In this document: positions 47,391 through 55,300 of the stretch, piece after piece
How the letters are laid out: every line of letters begins with the position of its first letter
Numbering within the stretch: position 1 is the stretch's first letter
Source of the DNA: Siderastrea siderea
Taxonomy: Eukaryota > Cnidaria > Anthozoa > Scleractinia > Rhizangiidae
Direction of reading: 5' to 3'
DNA: 64,000 bases
NCBI GenBank assembly: GCA_964030785.1
Contig: OZ034966.1
Coordinates: forward strand, 1,895,201-1,959,200
Notes under the pieces: generated by a model
What the model was told of the DNA's origin: nothing
What the model saw: only the letters and a program-made list of their open reading frames with translations
Databases searched by the model: none
Position numbers and translations under genes: made by a program

Positions 47391-47626
47391 CACCTGCCTC
47401 CAATCCAGCCAGCCTTCGAGGATCTTGGACATCTGGGAGTCCACCCCCTCGTACCTTGCGTCAAGCGGATTTACAACGACGTTTACGGATGCTGTTACAA
47501 GATCAAGAACAATTGGCCCAAGGACGTGAAATTGCTAATGTCACCATGACCAATAGCATTGTCACCAGTTATAAACAAGGAGGAGCACCGAGCGTACAAA
47601 CCTCGTCGTCCCGTGTTTCGCCGTAA
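47264..47626 (+). CDS. Gly/Arg-rich protein without start codon, ~120 aa
   Basis: A frame open from just after a TAA at 47261-47263: a poly-Gly stretch, RRGRRPRRIRGRRRN, TPTSPLTPASNPA, then a helical TLRQADLQRRLRMLLQDQEQLAQGRE and a Ser-rich end. There is no ATG near its start, so its 5' part seems lost together with the ATPase 3' part. RGG-like basic Gly-rich proteins bind nucleic acid; a coiled-coil or fibre role is also possible. Confidence 0.5.
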   Translation, partial: TRVGGGGGGGGGGGGGGGGGGRRGRRPRRIRGRRRNTPTSPLTPASNPASLRGSWTSGSPPPRTLRQADLQRRLRMLLQDQEQLAQGREIANVTMTNSIVTSYKQGGAPSVQTSSSRVSP

Positions 47627-47628
47627 AG

Positions 47629-48291
47629 ATGAAAACCGTCGTGTCGTTATTGAATGGATCGAAACAGCATGGTCTTCCCTTCCCCCCGGAATTATTACAA
47701 CGCATGGATTCCTTGTATGCCTTTTATCATCAACAATGGTGGTGTTATCGAAAAATGTTGAATCATTACAGGTGTATCAATGCCTTGTTCAATGGCATGG
47801 CCTTACTCCTGATGGCTGCTGGTATGATTGCCGGGCCCCTTTTGGAAAACAGTACATTGGTAGCCTGTTTGGCGGCCGTAGGCACCGTGGTCAAAGGATG
47901 GAATGATTTTAAACAATACCGATTTAAAGTGACCATGAGTCGATTTGCGTTTACCACCTATGCCAAAGCCTTGACCGAATTGAAAACCCATGTGCGGGGT
48001 ATTCCCTTGGAGGATCTGGAACGATTTTTAATCAAGATGCAAACCTTGGATGATACCATTGTGGATTTCACCCCTCCATTACCTAAACGATGTCTCCAAG
48101 ATTACCATGGTCATTTTGTGTACCAACCCTTGGAAGCCCTATGCTATGTAGACGGATGTCCTCGTCCCTTGAGACCCAAAGACTATTGGATCCATAAAAA
48201 GCCGCTCCCTCCTAGTCCCACACTCTTAGAACCATGGCCGCCCAACGAAGACGACGACGCCGAAAAAGGAAACAACGAGGAGGGGCTTTAA
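47629..48291 (+). CDS. SLATT-like two-TM protein, 220 aa
   Basis: N-terminal aromatic helix (AFYHQQWWCYRKMLNHYRCIN), two TM helices (NGMALLLMAAGMIAGPLL and TLVACLAAVGTVVKGW), then the cytosolic helices SRFAFTTYAKALTELKTHVRGIPLEDLERFL and the closing TPPLPKRCLQDYHGHFVY. W-x-Y, 2TM, Y-x-x-L-x-x-(I/V)-R, and (T/S)-P-P-(L/I)-P match the SLATT layout of 2TM effectors. The same family is at 11594-11926. Its C-terminal end overlaps the next ORF. Could be an ion channel-like or virion membrane protein; which is not shown by sequence. Confidence 0.65.
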   Translation: MKTVVSLLNGSKQHGLPFPPELLQRMDSLYAFYHQQWWCYRKMLNHYRCINALFNGMALLLMAAGMIAGPLLENSTLVACLAAVGTVVKGWNDFKQYRFKVTMSRFAFTTYAKALTELKTHVRGIPLEDLERFLIKMQTLDDTIVDFTPPLPKRCLQDYHGHFVYQPLEALCYVDGCPRPLRPKDYWIHKKPLPPSPTLLEPWPPNEDDDAEKGNNEEGL

Positions 48292-48563
48292 TGCGTCGCA
48301 AACCCCGTTTGGTGGATAAAATTGCCCATGGCATGAGTATGTTTCTATCAGGTCCCGCGCCTGGGTTTGGACTGGCTTTAGGCAAATTAGGCGGACAAGC
48401 CTTGAAAGGCATTACCGATAATGTACAACATGTCCGACGACAACGAGGTGGGGGTTGGTGGCAAGATTTCAAACGCAATACCCGTCAAGGCTATAAAGAG
48501 ACGCAAGACCTCATCAAACAAGACAAAGCCCTTCAACGTCTATTGACGGGTCGACCATGGTGA
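48234..48563 (+). CDS. Arg-rich protein with two QRGG sites, 109 aa
   Basis: AAQRRRRRRKRKQRGGALMRRK at the N terminus, then a Gly-rich hydrophobic middle and RRQRGGGWWQDFKRN. Two RQRGG/KQRGG sites flank a 55-aa segment, an arrangement that suggests release of an internal peptide by the protease. Overlaps the preceding gene by 58 bp and the next by 7 bp (ATGGTGA). Confidence 0.6.
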   Translation: MAAQRRRRRRKRKQRGGALMRRKPRLVDKIAHGMSMFLSGPAPGFGLALGKLGGQALKGITDNVQHVRRQRGGGWWQDFKRNTRQGYKETQDLIKQDKALQRLLTGRPW

Positions 48564-48724
48564 GGAGGAGGAGACGACGACGCCGTCGTCAACGAGGCGG
48601 TTTTTTAAATCTATTGGTGCCCGCCATGGTAGGATTGGGGAAAGCCGTGGCCTTGGAAACGGATAAACGTATAAAACGCACGATTCAAAAAGCCAATCAA
48701 CGGTATCGTCGTCGTCACCGATAA
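48557..48724 (+). CDS. Arg-rich pX/mu-like protein, 55 aa
   Basis: Too short for most ORF lists. ATG at 48557 in the overlap ATGGTGA; reads VRRRRRRRRRQRGG then FLNLLVPAMVGLGKAVAL and a basic tail, ending TAA at 48722-48724. Same plan as 44038-44226: Arg-run, QRGG, hydrophobic segment, basic tail. TATAAAG lies inside the preceding ORF at 48492-48498. Confidence 0.65.
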   Translation: MVRRRRRRRRRQRGGFLNLLVPAMVGLGKAVALETDKRIKRTIQKANQRYRRRHR

Positions 48725-48727
48725 AGG

Positions 48728-49045
48728 ATGCAACGTCTTCGACGTCAATTCCCGTTTTTACGGTCCATGTTACAAGAAGCCAATGGTTCCAAACGTCAAG
48801 AGTTGTTACAACATGCCAATGCCGATCAAATCAATGCTGTGAGTGAACTGGTCTTGAACTTTTTAAAAAACAAGATTCCTGTGACCCCACCCATGCTGGC
48901 TAAACTTCAACCCTATAAAAAGGTACTACGTGATTTGGGACGTCGTCGACATTCCGTCAAAAAACGTCGTCAGTGGTTAGTCCAACAAAAAGGAAGCGGA
49001 TTGTTTCAAGGACTTCACGAGGTGTTATGTCAATGTGTTCGTTAA
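48728..49045 (+). CDS. Small conserved Polinton-type protein, 105 aa
   Basis: QRLRRQFPFLRSMLQEANGSKRQELLQHANADQINAVSELVLNFL, then I(P)V-x-x-x-L-x-x-Y-K-x-x-L-R-x-L. This pattern (L-x-x-x-P-F-L...R-x-x-L-L...A-x-x-x-Q-(I/L)-x-A-(V/I)-x-E) is familiar from many cnidarian Polintons. Function unknown. The C terminus has QQKGSGLFQG, a possible xGxG processing site. TATAAAA at 48670-48676. Confidence 0.65.
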   Translation: MQRLRRQFPFLRSMLQEANGSKRQELLQHANADQINAVSELVLNFLKNKIPVTPPMLAKLQPYKKVLRDLGRRRHSVKKRRQWLVQQKGSGLFQGLHEVLCQCVR

Positions 49046-49257
49046 CCCTCCCTACGTGGATGACTCTGTTACAAGAGGCCAATCGGGCCACCGACCAGTG
49101 GAAAGACGAGTGTCATTATTGGAAGCATAAATATCACCTGTTGTATCGAGAGTACCAACACATCTTGAGGGCCCGTCTTTGTAAGAGTTGCCGTGACCAG
49201 GAAGACGGGGAACTTTGCTCCGACTGTAGTCAACGAACATGGACGAGGTCTACATGA
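49027..49257 (+). CDS. Small Cys-rich helical protein, 76 aa
   Basis: ATG at 49027, overlapping the previous gene's end. Helix with EANRATDQWKDECHYWKHKYHLLYREYQHIL, then C-x-x-C and C-x-x-C (CKSCRDQEDGELCSDC), a zinc-ribbon-like knuckle. No family recognised. Its end overlaps the next start by 19 bp. Confidence 0.5.
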   Translation: MSMCSLTLPTWMTLLQEANRATDQWKDECHYWKHKYHLLYREYQHILRARLCKSCRDQEDGELCSDCSQRTWTRST

Positions 49258-49874
49258 TTCCCCAAAAGGACTTGGAACAACTCATTCAATATTACAAAGG
49301 AGAACTCACCGAAAATGCCTTGTTGAACAAAGCCGCCACGCTCGCCGCCCAAAAACATGTGTTATTAGCCAACCCCCAATTACCTCCCGCCCTAGTGAAT
49401 GCTCAAACCAAACCGTTGAGTCAAGAATTAATCAAGTTAACCAAACGCATTCGTCAATTTCCTGGCGGGGTGGGGGTTGGTGCCCCGGGTGCCCCGGGTG
49501 GTCCACCAGGCGAAGAAGAAGAAGAAGCCGGGGATTTGGTGACGGGACCTGTGGAACAATGGTTGAAGCGCATGATAAAAGGCAGCCCGTCGACTCCCAA
49601 ACCACCCATTACCCCTGCAACCAAGAAAGGCAAAGGAGCAGCCACTACCAGTAAGATTGTCAAGAAAGGGAGCCCATCCACCAGTCGAGGGGATCTACAA
49701 TCGCGTTTAGAAGCCATTCGAGAACAGCGCAAGACCTTGGAAAAAAAGTTAGCCGAGAGTCGCAAAGGCAAAGGACCCGCTCGTGAAGTGGAACGATTGA
49801 AACCTTTACCCGGTTGGGAAGATTGGGCTCGTGGCAAAAAGTTACGACGTCGATTGGATTACGACAGTGACTAA
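49239..49874 (+). CDS. Conserved virion-type protein with Pro/Gly-rich linker, 211 aa
   Basis: DEVYMIPQKDLEQLIQYYKGELTENALLNKAATLAAQKHVLL resembles the opening of a common Polinton/adintovirus family (E-x-Y-M-I-P-x-x-x-x-x-x-L). A GVGAPGAPGGPPG-type linker and an acidic patch are followed by a basic helical tail (LQSRLEAIREQRKTLEKKLAESRKG). Function unknown; placed among virion genes, 5 bp before the PLA2 gene. Confidence 0.65.
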   Translation: MDEVYMIPQKDLEQLIQYYKGELTENALLNKAATLAAQKHVLLANPQLPPALVNAQTKPLSQELIKLTKRIRQFPGGVGVGAPGAPGGPPGEEEEEAGDLVTGPVEQWLKRMIKGSPSTPKPPITPATKKGKGAATTSKIVKKGSPSTSRGDLQSRLEAIREQRKTLEKKLAESRKGKGPAREVERLKPLPGWEDWARGKKLRRRLDYDSD

Positions 49875-49879
49875 AAAAG

Positions 49880-50236
49880 ATGCCCACCAAGAGAAAAAGG
49901 GGTATTAAACGGAAACGCCCCCAACGAGGAGGGGCTTTGGATGTCCAAAAATGGATTGCGAAAACTGGGAAGGAATTTCATTGGCCCGGTTATCAGTACA
50001 TGGGGCCTGGCACCCATTTGGCTAAACGTCTGAAACGGGGGGATCCCGGCATCAATCGCTTGGACCAGATTGCTAAGCAACACGACATTGATTACAGCCG
50101 TGCTAAGAATTTGCAAGATAAATGGAAAGCCGATACCAAGATGATCCAAGCCATTGATCGATTACCCGGCAAGAAAAACAAGACGGAACGGGTGGTCAAG
50201 AAAATCATGCAAGCCAAGAAACGTTTAAAATTGTAA
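49880..50236 (+). CDS. Phospholipase A2-domain virion protein, 118 aa
   Basis: Basic start with KRPQRGGALDV (QRGG site), then the calcium-loop-like WPGYQYMGPGTHL and the catalytic AKQHDIDYSRA (HDxxY) followed by KADTKMIQAID. Short but has the key residues of the parvoviral-type sPLA2 domain. The QRGG site would free the lipase domain from an Arg-rich leader. Element 1 has a longer paralogue at 19337-20280. Confidence 0.82.
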   Translation: MPTKRKRGIKRKRPQRGGALDVQKWIAKTGKEFHWPGYQYMGPGTHLAKRLKRGDPGINRLDQIAKQHDIDYSRAKNLQDKWKADTKMIQAIDRLPGKKNKTERVVKKIMQAKKRLKL

Positions 50237-50415
50237 ACATTTAATTAACATGTTGAGTCAAAAATGAAAATGTCACATTGTTATTCTGCAGTTCGGTAGT
50301 CTTCTGTAGTTCGTGTCTCAAGCAGGATTGGCGAGACAGAACCCATTGTGATGTAGACAAGCCAGATAAAAATAAAAACAATGTCATTTGATTCATGAGT
50401 TGTCAAGTTCATTGT

Positions 50416-50540
50416 TCTGTCCAAAATACTGAGACGGATGTTCTGCCAAATACTGAGACGGATGTTCTTCCAAATACTGAGACGAATGTTCTGCCAAATA
50501 CTGAGACGAAATGTTCTGCCAAATACTGAGACGAAAATGT
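50416..50540. repeat. 24-bp minisatellite, ~5 copies
   Basis: AAATACTGAGACG(G/A)ATGTTCT(G/T)CC repeated, with small length changes, in the gap between the PLA2 gene and the 3' end of the minus-strand gene. Confidence 0.8.
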
Positions 50541-50542
50541 TT

Positions 50543-51817
50543 TTACGTTACTAAATCATACATGAAATCCACCCCCTCGTCGGGTGACATGTCGTGAACG
50601 AGGTCTTCAGGGGGTACCAATGCCTCCAAATCAAAGGAACAAGAGTCCTCCACATCCTTCAATAACTCGGTCCACTCGTCAGGTGTTATGTTCTGCAACA
50701 AAGACGAAAAGTCCTCCAAGTCAGAGGGGTCCAAGTCAGGGGGGCCCAAGTCAGGGGGGCCCAAGTCAGGGGGGTCCATGACTTGCACACCCCCCGAATC
50801 CATATCCGTGAGAGTATAAGAATCTAGAAATGATTCACAATAAGAAACGTTCTCAGGCATTTTAGGCGTCGATTTCTTAAAGTCCTCCAAGGGAATGGTT
50901 ACTTTCAAGGGTCCTAATGCTTTGATTTTCTCTTCCGTTTTCTGTCTCTCTACAGAAGGTAAGGAGGCACAAAAGTTATTCAAATACGTTTCCACAGAAG
51001 GTTGCGTCCTACAATTAGTCAATACCACCCGCAGTGTTTTGGGGCGAGGCACCTGCTTTCTTTTGTTTTGGTAGTACCTTCTAGCGAGCTCCAAGAACCT
51101 CTCGCGGTTCGCCCAGTAGTACTCTCTTCTTTGCGCATGCAGTTTCTCCTGGTTCGCAGCACGATAGGCCCGACGAGCCGCCCGGGCTTTTTCCCTTTTA
51201 TTGTACATCCTTTTGTACGCCAATATTCGTACACGATTCTTTTGACGATATTCACGCGCTTTGGCTCTCAAACGTTCCCGATGTTTCTCTCTATACTTTC
51301 GGTCGTATTCGACACAACGTGCTCGGTTCTTTTGGGCCCATTTTTTTTTGACGGCACGCCGGTGCTCCTTATGCGTCTCCTCATAACACCTGTGGGACTC
51401 CCGCACTCGATCCGGATATTGTTCTCGGTATCGTTTTTTGGCAGCACGCACTTTCTCAGGGTACTTGCGTCGGTAGTTGGCTTTTTTCACCATATTCCTC
51501 GCTCGGGCTTTCTCTGGGTAGCGGGCATTGTACCTAGCTTTTTTGATGGCGTTCCGTCTCCGTCGTCGTTCGTCTTTCGTCAGTAACTCTGTCGTTTCGT
51601 CGTCGTTCGGGTCATAGTCGTCAACGTCGTCGTCGTCCTCATCTGGGTCAGAGTCGTCAACGTCGTCGTCGTCGTTCGGGTCGGGAACATAGTCAATGTC
51701 GTTCAAGTCGTCGTTCAAGTCCTCGTCTGGGTCAGAGTCGTTAAGGTCGTTGTTGTTTGGTCGGTACGTCGTGCGTCGTCGGTTGCTGCGGCGGAGGCCC
51801 TCGTTTCCGGCAGGCAT
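50543..51817 (-). CDS. Acidic/basic repeat protein, ~424 aa
   Basis: Start taken as the ATG at 51817 (PAGNEGLRRSNRRRTTYRP); a GTG further up gives 457 aa. An Asp/Asn/Pro acidic tract (about 60 aa) is followed by about ten 16-20-aa basic repeats of the type K(K/R)x(Y/A)RxxxPEKxRAxxxx(Y), e.g. ARYPEKARARNM and KYPEKVRAAKKRY. Then comes a helical domain and an acidic Asp/Leu/Pro-rich C terminus with repeated PPDLG. Such Y-K/R-E repeats occur in several viral and protist proteins and probably form a long charged helix binding nucleic acid. Flanks of opposite charge suggest self-masking or transactivation; function unknown. Confidence 0.6.
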   Translation of the reverse strand: MPAGNEGLRRSNRRRTTYRPNNNDLNDSDPDEDLNDDLNDIDYVPDPNDDDDVDDSDPDEDDDDVDDYDPNDDETTELLTKDERRRRRNAIKKARYNARYPEKARARNMVKKANYRRKYPEKVRAAKKRYREQYPDRVRESHRCYEETHKEHRRAVKKKWAQKNRARCVEYDRKYREKHRERLRAKAREYRQKNRVRILAYKRMYNKREKARAARRAYRAANQEKLHAQRREYYWANRERFLELARRYYQNKRKQVPRPKTLRVVLTNCRTQPSVETYLNNFCASLPSVERQKTEEKIKALGPLKVTIPLEDFKKSTPKMPENVSYCESFLDSYTLTDMDSGGVQVMDPPDLGPPDLGPPDLDPSDLEDFSSLLQNITPDEWTELLKDVEDSCSFDLEALVPPEDLVHDMSPDEGVDFMYDLVT

Positions 51818-52145
51818 TGGGCGATGGCGGTGGTGCTGGTGGCGGGGTGAGGGGGCGCTTGAATTGGTAGCGCCAGTAATTGCAACAGTAATCCAGCCCC
51901 TCCACAAACCACTCACACGTTAATTGAGGGTAGCACAGTGGGTGAAAGGGAGCCGCCTGTTCTGCCCGACGTCTCTGGGCTTCCACTTTTTCCGGCTCCA
52001 ACTGCTTCAAAGTTTCTGCAAACTCACTAAAGCCTTCGTCCTTCAACAGCACCTCCTGCTTCACTTTCTCTAACACCTCTTCCACTTCCAAATCTACTTC
52101 AAACTCTTCAAATGCTTCGAGCAGCTTCTCATGGCAAGAGTCCAT
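51741..52145 (-). CDS. Acidic regulator-like ORF overlapping the repeat protein, 134 aa
   Basis: ATG at 52145, 3' end overlapping the repeat-protein start by 77 bp in another frame. N-terminal acidic helix (LLEAFEEFEVDLEVEEVLEKVKQEVLL), a Cys/Trp-rich middle (FHPLCYPQLTCEWFVEGLDYCCNYW) and a Pro-rich end (PLTPPPAPPPSPN). Layout resembles small viral early transactivators, but no LxCxE motif is present. Driven by the shared bidirectional promoter with PolB (TATA at 52177-52183). The overlap suggests splicing or a two-gene operon-like unit. Confidence 0.55.
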   Translation of the reverse strand: MDSCHEKLLEAFEEFEVDLEVEEVLEKVKQEVLLKDEGFSEFAETLKQLEPEKVEAQRRRAEQAAPFHPLCYPQLTCEWFVEGLDYCCNYWRYQFKRPLTPPPAPPPSPNACRKRGPPPQQPTTHDVPTKQQRP

Positions 52146-52383
52146 GTTGAGATGTTCCAGCCCGAGGATCGATCTGTTTTATAGTCTCTCATTCGTTCCC
52201 GTGATGCACCATGGACCCTAACTAGAGAGGGGGGAGGGGGGTCCCCCCACCCCGTCCCACCCCTCCCTAGGGCACGCCCTCTCTACGGGGCACCCTGTTT
52301 AGTGATTGGCTCCTTCCCCTCCCACGTGACATTTTAATTCTCTATAAAAACAGAGCCCCGATCTCCAGTGAGTTCATCTGATC
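52146..52383. promoter_or_regulatory. Bidirectional early promoter module, right copy
   Basis: Minus-strand TATA (TTTTATA at 52177-52183), CCATGGTGCAT-like block, C/G runs, ATTGG (52305-52309), CACGTG (52323-52328) and plus-strand TATAAAAA (52343-52350), 34 bp before the PolB ATG. It is an inverted relative of 37266-37508. Confidence 0.75.
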
Positions 52384-55300
52384 ATGTCCTCACAAGACAA
52401 GGACAATGTGGCGGGGCCAAGTGGCCTCGCCCACCATGAGGTTTTAGCCATGCTCGGTTTGGACATCTCTGATTCGGACGACGACACCAATTCCTGTGTG
52501 GGGCCTTTGATTTGCACCGAAAACATGGCGGACAGTGACGACGACATTTGTGAAGAGGCCTTGAACCAATGGGAACAAAGTGGGGGTGGATTGGATCCCT
52601 CTGAACACGTTACCTTCGACTTTGAACTCGAACCTTTTGTGAATCGGAAGAGTGATCGCATGGGGGTACAAGAACGTCATTTCAAGACCCAGTTACGACA
52701 AAGGGGGAACTTGATGCCAGGTCAAAATATAACCCAAGCTCTGCAAGATGGATTACGTCGAGCCGTCGATCAAGTGTTAACCACCACCCCCGACCTCCAC
52801 GATCAAGATCGCCTCTACTTTACCATAGCATCCGATCGCCTGCACAATAATTTTCAGGGGTGGGGATTACGTGCCGGTGAATGGCGTCGAGACACAGAAC
52901 GGGTGGAAGCGCTGTTCCAACGTTTAGCCCAAGCCCTCAACAGCAACGAACAATTTGAAATGGATGACTCCTTTCAAGTCTCCATCACTCAAGTTCATCA
53001 TGCTCCTCAAGGCACCGGCAGACCCCGTCGTGGGAAACCCGGCCATCCTACCATGACCATGTTAACGGCCAACAAACGGTCGGTCATCCGGATTATCAAC
53101 GACGATCAACTCTGTTGTGCCAGAGCCCTCGTGGTCGCCAAAGCTCACGTGGACCAACACCCGAAATGGAACAGCATCCGACAAGGAAGTCAAATCCAGA
53201 GAACCCTAGCTTGGGACCTCCAGAATGAAGCCCAGGTACCGTGGGGTCCTTGCAGCTATGATGCCTTGACCCAATTCAGTCAAGCTCCCTCCCTCACCGG
53301 TTACCAGATCATCCTGGTGGATGCGCAGCGATCGTTCCACATCACCACGTTTGGCCCCCTTTCTGACAAACAACTGATCCTGTTGCACAACCAAGACCAT
53401 TATGATGTCATCACCAAATTGCCAGGATTTTTTGGGTCCAGTTATGTCTGTGCGGATTGTTGGAAACCCTATGACCATGAGGGGAGGCATCGATGCACCA
53501 AAACCAAGTTGTGTGGGGCCTGTCGACAGAAAGATTGTCCAGACTTTCAAAATGCTTACCCCCGACACCTGAAAGCCACTCAACGTTGCGACTCGTGTCA
53601 TCGGGACTTTTTTGGACCCACGTGTTTCGAAGCCCATTCCAGCAAGACCCATGCGGGCAAACCCGTCACGGGCCTCCAGACCTCCGTGTGCTCTCAACGA
53701 CACCGATGCGCTGAATGCTATCAACAAAATGTGGGCTTGTCCCGCATTCAACGTCACCTTTGTAAGCACGTGGATTGCCCGTCTTGTCATCAGTACGTCG
53801 ACGCCGACGACCACCGTTGTTTTATACAAAGAGCCCCCAAACCTCAAGACCAAAAGAAGAAGAGAAAGAGGACCCGTCAAAAAGGTCCTCGCGCCAAACG
53901 AGGTGCCGCCGCCGCGGAACCCCATGCCTCCTCCGAGGACGAGGAAGACCTGCCTCCCTTACACGTCTTCTTTGATATCGAAGCCATGCAACCCCACGGA
54001 AAACACATTGCCAATCTCGTCGTGGCCGAAACCGAAGACAACGATGAACCCAAACCTTTCCCAGGTTCCACTTGTATCCGTGACTTTCTGGAATGGCTGG
54101 ATGCCTTGACCCTCCACGATACCCGTCAAGTCAACGTCATCGCTCATAATTTTCAAGGGTACGATGGGTACTTTATCATCCAAGAATACTATGGGGAGAA
54201 CCGCATCGTCCAACAACTCCGCAACGGATGTAAACTCTTAGAGATCAAACATGACCGCATCCGGTTCATTGATTCCATGAGTTTCTTCCAGATGCCCCTC
54301 TCCGCGTTTCCCAAAACCTTTGGTTTGACAGAACTCTGCAAAGGCTATTTCCCCCACAAGTTCAACATACCCGGTGATAAGCATCAAAACTACGTGGGCA
54401 TCCTCCCCTCACGCGATTACTACATGCCTGAGAGCATGACACTCGAAGGAAGACAAGCCTTTGAAACCTGGCATCAACAACAACGCGACCAGGGTGTGGT
54501 GTTTCATTTTCAACAAGAGTTGTTGGCCTATTGCAGTTCCGATGTACGACTCCTCAAACAAGGATGTCTGACTTTCAAACGCATGTTTGAAGACTTAACA
54601 GGCTTCAATCCCTTCGATCACGTCACCATTGCCTCCGCTTGTAATCGAGATTTACGTATGAACCGGATGATCCCCAACAGTATTGCCAGCGAACCCACCG
54701 GTCCGAAGGGGTGGAGAACTAACAACATCAACCAGTCCCTCCCAGCCCTTCACTGGTTAACCTGGTGCGATCACCAACTACGTCAACGGGCCCTCCAAGA
54801 TCTCAACCCCAACGATCTACTGGCCAGTGCCAATCCAAAGCCTCAGTACATCCAACATGTCCGAAATGAAGGCGAGTATAAGATCCCCGGGACCAACATC
54901 CATGTGGATGGTTATTGCCCCGACACCCACACCGTCTACGAATTTCAAGGCTGTTTCACCCACGGATGCCCTACCTGTTATCCCCATCGCTACGAAAAAC
55001 ATCCCCGCAACTATGATCGAACCATGCATGACCTCTATGACGTCACCCAAAACAAAGTCCAAAAGCTTACCGACCAAGGGTACAACGTCATTCAAATGTG
55101 GGGATGTCAATGGGACCACCTCCGAGACACCCACCCAGAGATCGACTCCTTCGTCCGGGAACTCAACTTTATCCAACCTCTTGAACCTCGGGATGCTTTC
55201 TGTGGAGGTCGTACCAATGCCATTAAACTGTACCATCATATCACCCCTGGCCAAAAAATTCACTACATCGATGTCACCTCCTTGTACCCGTGGGTCAACA

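Noticed and set aside
47041..47464. Poly-Pro, poly-Thr and WR-repeat ORFs around the GGT repeat
   Set aside because: All are shadows of the GGAGGT/GGT microsatellite.
51741..52145. E1A-like LxCxE motif in the acidic ORF
   Set aside because: The segment reads LTCEW, with Trp where Glu is required, so it is not an Rb-binding motif.
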